Positions 32,755-43,892 of a stretch of DNA of 45,003 bases are shown here, piece by piece. The DNA lies in the NCBI GenBank assembly GCA_027604685.1, contig JADHYX010000094.1:17843-62845 (forward strand), read 5' to 3'. Under the pieces are notes generated by a model. It had not been told where the DNA came from and did not search any database. It saw only the letters and a program-made list of their open reading frames with translations. How positions within the stretch are numbered: position 1 is the first letter of the stretch; every line of letters begins with the position of its first letter. The position numbers and the translations under genes were made by a program. The stretch comes from Lobulomyces angularis (lineage: Eukaryota > Chytridiomycota > Chytridiomycetes > Lobulomycetales > Lobulomycetaceae).

Positions 32755-34577
32755 CTATATTTTTTTAATCAACTTTTCACAAATTTCAATGTCAAATATC
32801 AAAGAATTTACATCTAAACTTTTATCTTTCTTAGAAAACTCTTGCTCCTTTACAGTTAAAAGTTTAACGCTTCCTTCTGAAACAACAGTATTTGTGCAGT
32901 TATTGTTTATAAGCCACACTCTTTTATAAAAAGCATTTATATTATTATAAATCTTTGTTAAAACTTCCTGTTTACTAGTTTGAAAGTTAATTAAATTTTC
33001 AGTTTGCAACATTTTTCGTAAAATTTCGATGATAAAGAACAGTAAACTTTCACTATTACCATCCACTTTAATTAAATAATTCGAATTATCAAATGAAAGA
33101 TTCTTAAACTTGAAAAGTAACTTCTTACTGAATATATAAAATAATTCACATAAATGCTGAAATGGGATGTTGTATCCTACAAGAAAATAAATGTTTTTAC
33201 AAGTTGTAGGCAAAATATTAAAAAAAATGCTTACCAGAGCTTAAAATAAACTCTTTCAACAGCTCAATATTGCATTCTTTTTTTAATTCTGAAAAAATTA
33301 AGTTAAAATCAACTCTGTAAGGGGACTGTAGACTTTCCAAAAACAAAAAGTATTTCAAGCTTAAATTAAGATCTTCTTTTAAATAGAGTAACGTCAAGTA
33401 ATGTAAAAACTCACTATCCATGTTTATTGGATTGGATTGTAAATCTGGTTTCAGGAGTTTATTTTGCTTTCCACTCTGAAAAATCAAACGATGAATTTTT
33501 TTTCCGACAGTAATATTTCCCTCTTTGATACAATACTTTAAAAATAGATTACACAGCTTTATATCTGGTAGCATCGAATTGTTAGAATCGAAAAAGAGTG
33601 GTAACAATAGTTCTTTAAAACTTTCTTCAAGACCTTTTGATTTAATAAATGCGATTGCAATCAACATATAAGTTTGAGGAATGATGATATCTTGTAAATT
33701 ATCCAAAAAAATATCATCAATTTTGGTTTTGAATGAATTTTCTTCAACTTCAATCCGTGCATTCTCTTCAATTAGTTGTAAACTTGGATGCCCTGAAAAA
33801 AATTAATTCAAAAAATTTAGATAGATATTTAAAAAAGAAGAAAGTTTAAACCATTATAATGATACCAAAATTCTACAACTTTGTCCGCTCTTCCAAATTT
33901 TAGGTAAGTTTTTAACAGAGTGTTGTAAAATTGTGGATTGTGCAAAATAGTGTTTAATTGGGGATTATCAGGATTTTTTAAATATTCTCGTTTTAAATCT
34001 GAAAAAATTGTTTCCATAATGTTCAACGACTTGAAATCTTTCAAATTATTTCGGTGTCTGGAAAAACCATCAAATACTAGCAGATAAGTAGAGAGTGTTG
34101 GCTGAGGTAAAATTAAAGGAAGAGTTATATCCCTCAAAGTCCGCTCTTCCAAAGAAGCTGGTTTTCTACTGGTTTATAGTTTTAGTATATTATCTTTTAA
34201 GCATACCTCATTGCTATTAAAACTTTAAATGCATCATCAAATTGTTCAAAATTTATTAGATAACTTAAAAGAGCGTTTATTTCTTTTACAGTTAAAATTG
34301 GAGGTGGAACTTTAGATTTAAGATGAAATGGGTTTGAGGTAACTATCGCGGAATTAATTAAAGTGTCATAATTTGAATAAATTTCTGTTAAATCTTGTTC
34401 TCTTTTCTTTAATAAACTTAAAAATTCTTTGTTCCACTGCTGATACAGCTTCATATTTTTTAAAGGATGATTTTTGTTTGATGACATAACCGAACTTAGT
34501 AAACAGAATTCTCTTTTAGGTATATCTCGCTTTATAGTTAATATACATAGATTTGAGGTGTTTAGAATGTGTTTCAT
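32755..34577 (-). CDS. PPR-like helical mitochondrial protein, unrecognised
   Basis: The start is MKHILNTSNLCILTIKRDIP at 34577, a basic, hydrophobic N-terminus that looks like a mitochondrial presequence. Exon 1 ends IAMR and joins through GTATGC...CCAGTAG to KPASLEERTLRDITLPL. The next segments contain PPR-like helix pairs: INALLSYLINFEQFDDAFKV, FYNTLLKTYLKFGRADKVVE and TYMLIAIAFIKSKGLEESFK. LCNLFLKYCIKEGNITVGKK and YLTLLYLKEDLNLSLKYFLF follow. The total is about 570 residues, ending in TAA at 32755. PPR proteins bind organellar RNA, and fungal ones often serve mitochondrial ribosomes or mRNA maturation. The motifs are degenerate, so the family call is moderate and no specific orthologue is claimed. 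Confidence 0.65.
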
Positions 34578-34824
34578 TTTTCGCCTTTTAAAATAAAAAT
34601 ATTGTTAAACATTAAAATCTGTCATATATGACTTTTGAGGCAAATTATTGTTTTTCTGGTTAGTACAATTCTTTCAAGTATAAAATATTAAAATTTTTTT
34701 CATTCAGCTATTTTTTGCGTTATTTTTTTAAAGATAATGAATTTGGTTCAACTTTGCAGGTAGAATTTAACAACATTATTAAAGTTTAGCATTTTAATTA
34801 TATTATTCTAAAATTTCGATTATT

Positions 34825-36703
34825 TTATCCTCTATTCTGTCTTCGCTCCTCTCTGATCCTTCTGTATTCACTTTTCACTTTATCCCCACCTTCACTATTT
34901 ACAACAATTGACCTATCTTTTTTATTGGCAAAAACTAAGCAGTTAAATCTCTTGGCAATTTCCAAAATATCATTAAATTCCTGCTCACCACTCATTTCAG
35001 AAAAAAGTAAAGCTTTGGAAAATAAAAATTGTGGTAATTAGTCACTTCTGCCCAAAGGTATTTACCTGGTACTGCTTTTATTCTGTGTTTTTCTAGCTCC
35101 CATAATCTCAGCTGATCTATAACTGTTACTGGTAACACAGGATTCTGTTTAAAACAAAAGATTCAAAAAAAAAATATATTTTTGTAATCATAATACACTT
35201 TTTCGCATTTCAGGATGAGCATGAGAAGTGAGATAGCTGATAATCTGTTCAGCAGTTATACCTTTTTCTAATGCTTCCCTAACCTTATCACGGGTAATCA
35301 AGCCTACCACCATATTTGGAAATCTTGCTTTTAAATCAACAAACAAACTCAATACAGCTATCTGCAACGGAGATACTTTATATGAAAAGAATTAGCAAAG
35401 GAAATTACATATATAATTTTATTACTGCAATAAGCGTATAATCGATAATTTGTTTCTAAAACAATGTAACCCTCTGACTCTTGGCTGGAATCACTTGAAG
35501 ATATCATTTGACCTGAAGTTAGCGAAGTTGCTAGTCGTGTTGGATAAAATCTGCTACTTTTTTTCTGTGGAAATGAATATAAAGGAAAATTCAAAAAATT
35601 TTATTTAAAAACATATAAAAGTAATTTTCAATACATTTCGCTGATAGACTAATCCCATATGCTTTAACTCTGTTAACATTATTTTTTGAGTATCGGTTAA
35701 GACTTCTAACGAATAATCCTTTCCAAATTCCAAATTACCAAGTTGAAATAAAAAATTTAACATATCTATTGAATCCATATGTAAATCTACAAATAATTTT
35801 TTATGGTGTGTTTCCAGCAATAAATTTTTTTTTTTAAAATGTACCTGTTGCAGAATCTAAATATTGCAGAAGGAAAGCCCATACTTGCACTTTTACATCC
35901 TGATTAAATTACAAATATTTAAAGAAAAATTACAAAGATAAATACAAAAAATAAGTCGTACTTGTAATAAAAATTGGAAACCTTTTCTTGTAATTACCAA
36001 TTGGTCACCTTTTAAATCCATTAAGCCGGAATTTCTTAATAAATGTAAAAGGGATTTGGACAATTTTCTTGATTGCGTCCCAACTAAATAATGTAGCACT
36101 GACTACATTAATATTTTTGTTGAACATTTAGTAAAGAACATTCGTAAAAGTTGTATACCTCCCAGGCCTCAAGTGCATATGAGTCTAAAAATTTAGTATC
36201 CACACTGTTTTTATCAGGTTGTTCGTTTTGTTGACCAAAATTGTTATTGACACCCCCACAGATTAATGCATTATGTAAATTAGTTTGAAATTGCGGATGT
36301 AAACTTGAAAAATTAGTCATCGGATCAGTTTGAATCAAATTCAGTTTTAACAACTCCGAATCTTTTAGTTTTTCTCTAAGGTCTTGCCCTCTAAATGTAA
36401 AATACACATTCATTTTAATTTTTGCCAGTTGTGATTTTTAATGAGGTAAAAAAATGAAACAATACCTGTTGGCGTAAAGTAAATTAAAAATCAAAATTTT
36501 ATCGTTTTGATTAAGCAACCTTAACAATGCTAAACCTTAAAACCAACGGAAGTGTGAAAAAAACATTAAAACGGATTACAAAATTTTTTAGAGCAATAAT
36601 GCTATATGTTCTTACATGTACTTGGTTGAGTGAACAAATTTTGTCTTTTGGTGGGGGTTAATCGTTTGATGTAGTTAAAAACATTTCCGTCAATTAAATT
36701 CAT
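34825..36703 (-). CDS. TFB2: TFIIH core subunit Tfb2 (p52)
   Basis: Tfb2/p52 anchors and stimulates the XPB/Ssl2 translocase within TFIIH, for transcription initiation and nucleotide excision repair. The start is ATG at 36703, MNLIDGNVFNYIKRLTPTKR, ending TQPST. The first intron ends in AAG at 36536 and restores C-LALLRLLNQNDKILIFNLLY, equivalent to the p52 TCLAVFR segment. Then come RGQDLREKLKDSELL, LHPQFQTNLHNALICGG and VLHYLVGTQSRKLSKSLLHL. ITRKGFQFLLQ, FLFQLGNLEFGKDYSLEVLT, GLVYQRN and RFYPTRLATSLTSG follow. The C-terminal half carries IVLETNYRLYAYCSN, RFPNMVVGLITRDKVREALE, ITAEQIISYLTSHAHPEM and PVLPVTVIDQLRLWELEKHR. The basic tail EYRRIREERRQNRG contacts Tfb5/p8 in homologues. Nearly every conserved block is present. 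Confidence 0.95.
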
Positions 36704-37924
36704 GAAAGGTACTAAAAGCGGAACAAAATACAAGGACGAAGTCTAGTTTCTTGTTCAAATGATTAACAAAGTAAATCTTTTGATAGTTTAAAGAGAAGTC
36801 AAGTTGTAGTAAAGTTTGATCTGTAAAGAGAAAGAATTCAATAAGATGCGTTATTAATAAAGCAATTATAATAGCGTTTCAATGACAAGTGGATGTAGCG
36901 GTGGTCAAAATTTAGAGATGATATATCAAGATTTGATTATTTTATTTATACAAATTAAATTAAAAAAACAAAATTGACACGCAAAATGAATAGTTGAAAT
37001 ATAATAAAAAAAGAATATAAAATCAAAAGTTTTTAGTCCAACCATATAGAGAATGAATTTAAAACTCCTAATGTAATATTTTCTATTGGCATTCGGCAAA
37101 ATCCATAATAGTAACTCCAATTTCCATGCCTATATACACCAAATACCTAATATACTCTAAATTGTGTTATCACACCAATACTACTTTTTACGTCAATTTT
37201 AAATTTGTCCAGAATTTAAGAAAAACTTTAATAATGACACGAGTATAGAACTTAGAGAACACATTGCCCAGTTCCCCACCATAATTATCATGCAGCAGTT
37301 GGATTAAGATTCCACACAAAAGTTATTCATAAGGTAATTGGTAAAGGTGAAAATGGTGAAGTTCTTAAAGCTACGAATTTTTAATGTAGTAATTGACAAG
37401 AAGTACACAAGAATTTGATTTTTTTATCTTTTATTCACCTAACAATATACTTTCGCTTGTTATTTAGCTATATAAGTCAGGGATATAAATCTCACAATGG
37501 TAAATAATTCAAATTCGTGAAACTCTATAATAAATACAAAGTATTGTGAACAAATAAATTGAAATGTAAAATTTAATTTAATTCAGATCTTAGCCAAAAC
37601 AATAACTTCAAATGCTCAATAAAATCACCGAGCTGGAAAAATATTGAAGAAACAAATAAAAACTAAAATTCTTTGAAGATGCAAAAAGAATTTAAAAAAA
37701 GATTGAAGAAGAAATAAAATGAAGATTGATAAAATAACTTTTAAAATATATTATGAAAAAACAAATTCAACATTACACGCGCCAAATTAAAAAAAAAAAA
37801 AAAAAAAATTAAGATTTTTATTACAAATAATACCAATACCTTTTTTTCATTAATTTTTTTTTTTTTAAAAAAAATTATTTATTTATTAATATACCACTAG
37901 AAAGAATAGACAGCTCATTGTAAA
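36704..37924. other. Long divergent intergenic region with possible gene relics
   Basis: This 1.2-kb region separates divergent genes. No intact gene is seen. Two short frames have protein-like wording. On the plus strand at about 37257-37384, HTKVIHKVIGKGENGEVLKA recalls the glycine-rich loop of a protein kinase, before a TAA. On the minus strand at about 37016-37135, GVYRHGNWSYYYGFCRMPIE is followed by a stop soon after. Both lack flanking coding sequence and could be chance or decayed remnants. The end near 37790 is A-rich (homopolymer of about 18). Confidence 0.35.
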
Positions 37925-39358
37925 ATGCAAAGGGAAATTGACTGGGATAATCTGGACAAAACAAAATTTTTTTTAAATGGAACTGGTATTTTATATATTT
38001 TATTATGATTTAACAATTATATTAGGTGCATTCCTAGGTGTGCGACTTTTAGTATATCCGTAAATTTTATACTTCTCTTACATTTTTCTTAACTCTGACG
38101 GTCATTTTTGTTACTCTTAGTTCTTCTTTAATAAAAACTAGATTACAAGTTTCCCAATTAAAGGTAATGAAACTCAATTATAAAACTATTATTGTTTTTG
38201 ATAAAAAAAAAATTAACATCTACTTTACATTTGATTATTTCTATAAGGAAAGAAGTGGTCTCATTCGGACGTTTTTTAGAATTATTAGAACGGAGGGTCC
38301 TAGAGTAACAATTTCAAAAAAAAAAAATTATTTTTTTAAAATATGTAAGGCTTTATATCAAGGTTTTCCGACAACTGCAATTGGAGCTGTACCAGCCCAA
38401 ATAATATATCTGTCAGCATATGAGACAACAAAACTAAATGTAAAAAAAGTTTTAAGTTTATCTAAAATTAATGAGAATGTTTATGATCCTGTTGCAAATT
38501 TACTTGGTAATTGCAGTATATAAAACATTAATCATTAATTTTATATCTATGAAAGGAGGAATGATGGCGTCACTTTCAAGCCAAAGTATAGTTGTTCCTA
38601 TTGATATAGTATCTCAAAAGTATACAAATTTACATCGTTTTGTTTAATTTTTTGATTAGATTGATGATACAACAAAAAAATTCAATTGGACAATCTACAG
38701 AACTTTATAAAAATGGCTTTGATGTTATAAAAAAAACAATTAGAAGTGAAGGAATAGCTGGGTTCGAAAAAAATGTATGATTTTTAATTTTTATTTTCCA
38801 GATTATATCGAGGATTCTTTGCATCAATGTTGACGTATGCACCATCAAGTGGTATTTGGTGGTTGACTCATAGTCAAGTAAAAAAGTTATTCATGCATTT
38901 TGATGAAAAATTCAATAAAAAAGACAATAATACTTTTAATAGTTCAGATAATGAACTGGCATTTTCTGCTATTGCAGGTGTTATAGCAGGATCTACTTCC
39001 GCTTTTTTAACTAATCCACTGTATTTCTTAAACACTAAACTTTTTAGCTAACCTTTTTTAGAGATGTCATTAAAACAAGGATGCAAACGATAAATAAGGG
39101 AGAAAGTATGAAGCAAGTATTTTACCAAATTTATAATTTAGATGGAGCTGGTGGATTTTATAGAGGCGTGAGCGCAAGGATGATTAAGTAAAAACAATTT
39201 TTTTTTATTTTTATTCATTTTTCAATTTTTCTTTTAGCGTTGCCCCTGTTAGTTTTTTAATGATCTTGTCATATGAAATTGTGAAAAAAATGTCTTTAAA
39301 AACCAATCATAATATTAATAATATAAATAGCAGTATAAATAATGATTTTAGAACATAA
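37925..39358 (+). CDS. SLC25A44: SLC25A44-like mitochondrial carrier
   Basis: Mitochondrial carriers have three tandem repeats, each with P-x-D/E-x-x-K/R signatures. This one starts MQREIDWDNLDKTKFFLNGT at 37925, like the IEWEHLDKKKFY start of SLC25A44, which imports branched-chain amino acids in animals. Repeat 1 has VYPSSLIKTRLQVSQ and GLIRTFFRIIRTEGPRALYQ. Repeat 2 has VVPIDIVSQKLMIQQK and ASMLTYAPSSGIWWLTHSQV. Repeat 3 has LTNPLDVIKTRMQTI and GGFYRGVSARMINVAPVSF. About eight introns are present, three with AAG acceptors (exon starts 38248, 38350, 38555). The tail is Asn-rich and stops with TAA at 39356. The PID in repeat 2 and the NYPS-type variant in repeat 1 (VYPSSL, lacking the acidic residue) agree with this subfamily. 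Substrate is inferred from the family only. Confidence 0.87.
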
Positions 39359-39747
39359 ATAATTAAAAATTTAAAGATTAAGAAAAATAAATTAAATTAT
39401 ATTCAAGTAATAAATGAAAAGAAATATTTGTATTATAAAAGTGAATAAAATTACTAACTCTACCATTTTTTTATTGATATAATTTGCTCTCACTGCAATG
39501 GAGCTGAAAAAACAAGTTTAGATGAGGCTAAATAGTAAAAAACAAGTAAATTTTTATTAAATTTTTCTCTTTTTATATAAAACAATTATAATAATACACA
39601 AGTAATATAAAAAAAAAAAAAATCAAAAATTTCATATTATTTATTAAAAAAAAAGATGAAAAGAATCATTAAAATCATATTCATGAAATTTTTTTTTGTT
39701 TGGTATTTTATTTCAATTTTTTTTTAATTTGAATTTTTTTTTTCCTT
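39359..39747. other. Convergent intergenic region, no feature seen
   Basis: This 389-base gap between the 3' ends of two convergent genes is A/T-homopolymer-rich (A-run at 39610-39621, T-runs at 39688-39741). Nothing gene-like is visible. Confidence 0.5.
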
Positions 39748-41532
39748 TTATTTGAAAGCAAAATCAAAAAAAGTTTTTAGATCTTTGTTTCCACTAAAAA
39801 ATCCAAAATTATTTTTGCTATCTAAATTAGTAGATGAATTCCTTTTTTCAATTTCTTTATTGCTGTTGATGTTATGCAAATTTTTCAAATTAAAGTTATT
39901 ATTGTTGTTTCCTGTTAAAATCGAACCATTTTGACTTCCAATAACAATTGATGGTGTGCTAGAATTGACACCAATAAAGGGTTCTGAATTCTCTAAATTT
40001 GGTGTTAACGGGGCAAAACTGGTATTGTTGGGAATGTTAAAATTATTTTTTATTCCGATGTTGTTCAGTTTTCCAATAATCCATGGATGCTCTAATATGT
40101 CTTTGGCACTTAAGCGCTTTTCTGGTATAGGGTTTAAAGTTAAAGATATCAAATCATGTAAATCTGATGAAAAACGTCTACTAAGTTTAATTTTCTTTGT
40201 TTTTGGGTCGGAAACGGGGGGTTTTCCAGTTAACATTGTTGCCAATAGCCTAAAAAATAATATTAATATATCATAGTAATAGAGTTATTAAATAATTTAA
40301 TATCGTTGCCATTAATTTTCAATTTTCCATATTAAGAGAAAATCTTACATTCCAAGACACCATATTTCACCCTTCATAGGATTATAAAATTCATGATTAG
40401 CTAATTCTGGGGGTGTATAAATCGAAGTACCAGAAAAATCTCTCTTAGGAATTAACTGGTTTTGATCTAAATAAAAAATAAAAAAAGGCAAAATTTAAAT
40501 TTTTGTAAAAGAAATAAAAATTACTAAATACCATTTAAAATAATTGCACCACCAAAGTCAATAATTTTAACATTCCAATCTTCATCAATCAAAACATTTT
40601 CCCTTTTGATATCGCCATGAACAATATTTAAATTATGCATTTCATTTAAGGCGCTCGCAATCTGTTTAATAATAAATCTTACTCTAAATTCAGGCAATCG
40701 TTCATTAGAATTCAGACATTCAAACAAATCCTGGGAAACTTTTCTCCTAGCGATCTGGGGAAAGGCAGAAAACTTTTTTAAAATTGGTGAATTAGGTTCG
40801 GAAAAGTTATTTGTATTTAAATTAAGCGTTTTAGTTTTAGGAAAATTAGCTGCAGAAGATTCACTAATTTCAGCAAATTAACCGCAAGAAGAAAAGAAAA
40901 AATTTTCAAACCTTTCTTCAGTAGAATCTACAGAAGACAACGAAGAAACAGAGGAAATTGAAGAAGATTTAATGAGTAATGGGTTTTCCACTTTGAAGAT
41001 ATCTTCGTTGGTACCATGAGATTCCATTATCATGTAAAAAAACTAAATTTTAATATAATGCTATAAGAAAATAATAACCAATAATGCCATATACTTTAAA
41101 ATCTTCAAATCTTTCAATAAATTTAACAATGTTTGGATGATCCAACTTTTTTAAAATACAGATTTCCATAGGAACCATTCCAAGTTTTTTATCCCTTCGC
41201 CATTTTGACATAGGAATTCTATCTTTAAAAATGAATTTTACAGCAACTACTCTATTGGAATGTTTTGAAACAGCATTTGTTACAATACTGAAAATAAAAA
41301 ATTGAGAAGTTGTGTTAGATAGTAATCATTAAAAGAACCTAGTGACACCATAGCCTAAGACATCACCAATATCATATTTATCCATAAATGCTTTCAGTTT
41401 GACATGTTCATTGAACTCATGAAGACTTGAAGAATTAGTAATGGCCTCAGGCCTATTTGTTTTGATGCTGTTATTACGACCCAGCGAAGGTAGCTGAGGA
41501 GCAGAGAAGCTTGCGGGTAAGTAAGATGACAT
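39748..41532 (-). CDS. PAS-kinase-like Ser/Thr protein kinase, HGD variant with insert
   Basis: PAS-kinase family members adjust sugar storage and protein synthesis to nutrients. The first in-frame ATG is at 41532 (MSSYLPASFSAPQLPSLGRN); an upstream open stretch to 41646 has no ATG. The kinase begins MDKYDIGDVLGYGVTS, then VVAVKFIFKDRIPMSKW and KLGMVPMEICILKKLDHPNI, closely like the PASK N-lobe. MIMESHGTNEDIF corresponds to the PASK MEKHG hinge. An insert of about 75-85 Ser-rich residues follows before DLFECLNSNERLPEFRVRFI. The catalytic loop is VHGDIKRENVLID (HGD instead of HRD), then IIDFGGA and GTSIYTPPELANHEFYNPMK, GEIWCLG. The C-lobe ends HPWIIGKL, followed by an Asn/Ser-rich tail to 39748. 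No PAS domain is encoded in front of the kinase. Four or five introns are present. Confidence 0.82.
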
Positions 41533-41727
41533 CTTTTTTTTAAAAAAAAAATTCAAAAAAAATTCTTCTGGATTATTTAAAAAAAATGGCGTTGAGGCAC
41601 TAAATATGGCTGGCTGTAGTAGTTCGTCGTGGCTGGTGGTGGTCAAATAAAAATAATAATATTAAGAAATAATACTAAGGTCAATCCTTTTATTTCCAGA
41701 CAGCATATGTTAAAAATATGATTACAT

Positions 41728-43892
41728 CTACAGCAACTGTTTAACTTCATTTATCAACTTTTGGACTCTAGCTTCACTCAACAACACCATATCAACTTTC
41801 CCCAGTAGCTCTTTCAGCCCTAACTCCGAAATGAGTTCCAAAACTTCTTTTTCACAAAACTTTATCAATATTCCTAAGCTAACTAAGAGTCTTTCAAAAC
41901 TTTCTTTTTCAAATTTTTCTTCAAAACTTTTTATAAAACAGCAAATCAGTTCCGTTTTTACTTCTTCCATTTCAAAATTTTTTTTTTCCTCCTCACTAAA
42001 ATATTTAAAAAAGCTAAAACAAAAGTTGAAACTTAAACTTGATGCAGCTTCCCTAACAATTTTTTCTTTTGATAGTAGACTTTCAATTAAAAGTGAGGTT
42101 ACTATTGATTTAAAAGATGTTTTCGTGTTATCTACATTTCTATTTTCAGAAAACAGTATGTGTTTTATTGATTGTTCTGAATAAAATAAATTACATGCTA
42201 ATCTATTAGTCATCAGCATTAGTGCTTTTCCACGTTGCTCAAAATTTATTACTTTATTGATTAAGAGTATAGGGAATGGCACTATTTAATTTTTAAAAAA
42301 AAAAAAGAAAAATTAATATTGTCAATAAAAAAACACTTTGCTCACCTCTTTCAGTCATATAAAATTCTTGAATATCTTTATTTAGCATTAATAATCTAAT
42401 TACATCAACAAAGGGAAAAATATCATTTAACTGATTGTTTTGCACAAAAAAAATCAAAACTTTCTGAAAACTATCATCAAACTGCTTAAAGTTGCTTTCA
42501 TTTTTAAAAAAAACATCTTGATTAAGTTCAAACTGTTGTTTCAATTTTTTTTTCAATATATCAAAATTTAGTTTTTCTTGTTTTAAAGTCTCAGATCTGT
42601 TTAAAAGCTCAGCAATTTTAAGAAAAATTTGATCTAAATTAGAAAAATTTTTAAATTTGATAGGTGAACAGGACGGCGAAAAAAAACTATCTAACACACT
42701 CGTGTTTATTAAACTGTGTGGATGAGCTAATTGAAAAATGCGTTTAAAAAAAATAAAGTTTGATGTATATTTAAAAATACGAGGATAACCAGAATATATC
42801 AAAAAATCAATGGCGGATTTCAATTCTTGCCTGTTGGCACCTTTAAATTCTGAAAGTAATTCACCGTTTAAAAAAAATTTGAAAGTTGGAGTAGCGGTTA
42901 TATTGTAAAAAGTAGAAATTTCTCTACTAACAGGGACCTCAACGCTAACTCCGACTAATTTGGACTTTTCCATAACCTTACATTTTTTGTTTTTTTGAAC
43001 GTTAATTAGCTAAACACAATATATTACCAGTTCTTCAAAGTAAGGTGAAATTACTCTACACGGCGGACAGTTATTTGAAGTAAAGTCAACGGCAACACAT
43101 TTATGAGTCTTTAACAAATTTTGAAACTCTGTTAGACTTTTGACAGAGTAAATTTTTCCAGAAATAGCTGTTGGTTCTAAAGTATTTGCAGAGGTAGTAG
43201 GTGTTAACTGAAATCCATTCAAGTTGAGTTGTGGGTGTGACGACGGTCCAAACATTCCTTCAATCTAATAAAATAAATAAAAATTGAAAATGAATCAATA
43301 TAAACCATGGGTCTAATCGCTGCACCAAAAGGAGTATTCATGACCTCAGCAGGAAGCCCCACTATATAGTCTGGAATGTTTTTACCCACCAAAAAATTGC
43401 AAACCTTACATTTTTTAGAATTTAAAAACAAAAGATAAAAAAAATGTTACTTCATTGGAAAAAGTATTACAATTGTTATCCAAAAGATGATATTTATCCG
43501 CACTCCAAAAACCATTGATTTCGTTTAAGAAGTCGTTGTAAACGTCTTTTGTCAATTCAGTTTCTCCCATGTCAATAATTTCAATAGGTTGACCATGGCC
43601 CGACCTACCAGGTGGGCCTGTTGCAAATGTTAAAGTATTTTTTTTTAAACTTACACTGCTGAATGCCTTGACCAAAAAAAACTTCCTTACCAAAACATAC
43701 CACAGAAGTGTGCCAAATACCGTTAATCTGCATTCCAGTTAATTGTTTCGATAGCACTTTTGCCATGCCGTTAGATAAATCGTAACTAATTGTAAAAAAA
43801 AAGAGAGTAAAATTGGTCTTTTAAATTATATTCGAACTAAAAAAATCTTTTAAAGAATCTTACAGGTAAACGAGAACTTTTGTTTTTGTCAT
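41728..43892 (-). CDS. PPPDE-thioredoxin-PUL domain protein
   Basis: Three modules are fused. Exon 1 (ATG at 43892) gives MTKTKVLVYL; after an intron come YDLSNGMAKVLSKQL, INGIWHTSVVCFGKEVFFGQ and GIQQCPPGRSGHGQPIEIID. The catalytic residues of PPPDE (DeSI) isopeptidases are visible as His in IWHTSV and Cys in LLDNNCNTFSNEV. GLPAEVMNTPFGAAIRPM follows, then a thioredoxin fold with active site CVAVDFTSNNCPPCRVISPY and cis-Pro region TATPTFKFFLNG. The rest (42700-41728) is a helical PUL domain, which binds Cdc48/p97 in Doa1/PLAA-type proteins. PPPDE enzymes remove SUMO or ubiquitin-like modifiers, so the protein is probably a p97-linked deconjugating enzyme in the cytosol or nucleus. The function of the thioredoxin part is unknown. 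The stop TAG is at 41728. Confidence 0.9.

Noticed and set aside
41533..41646. Upstream extension of the kinase frame
   Set aside because: It has no ATG (opens with TTG) and passes through an A/T-run; the ATG at 41532 is preferred.
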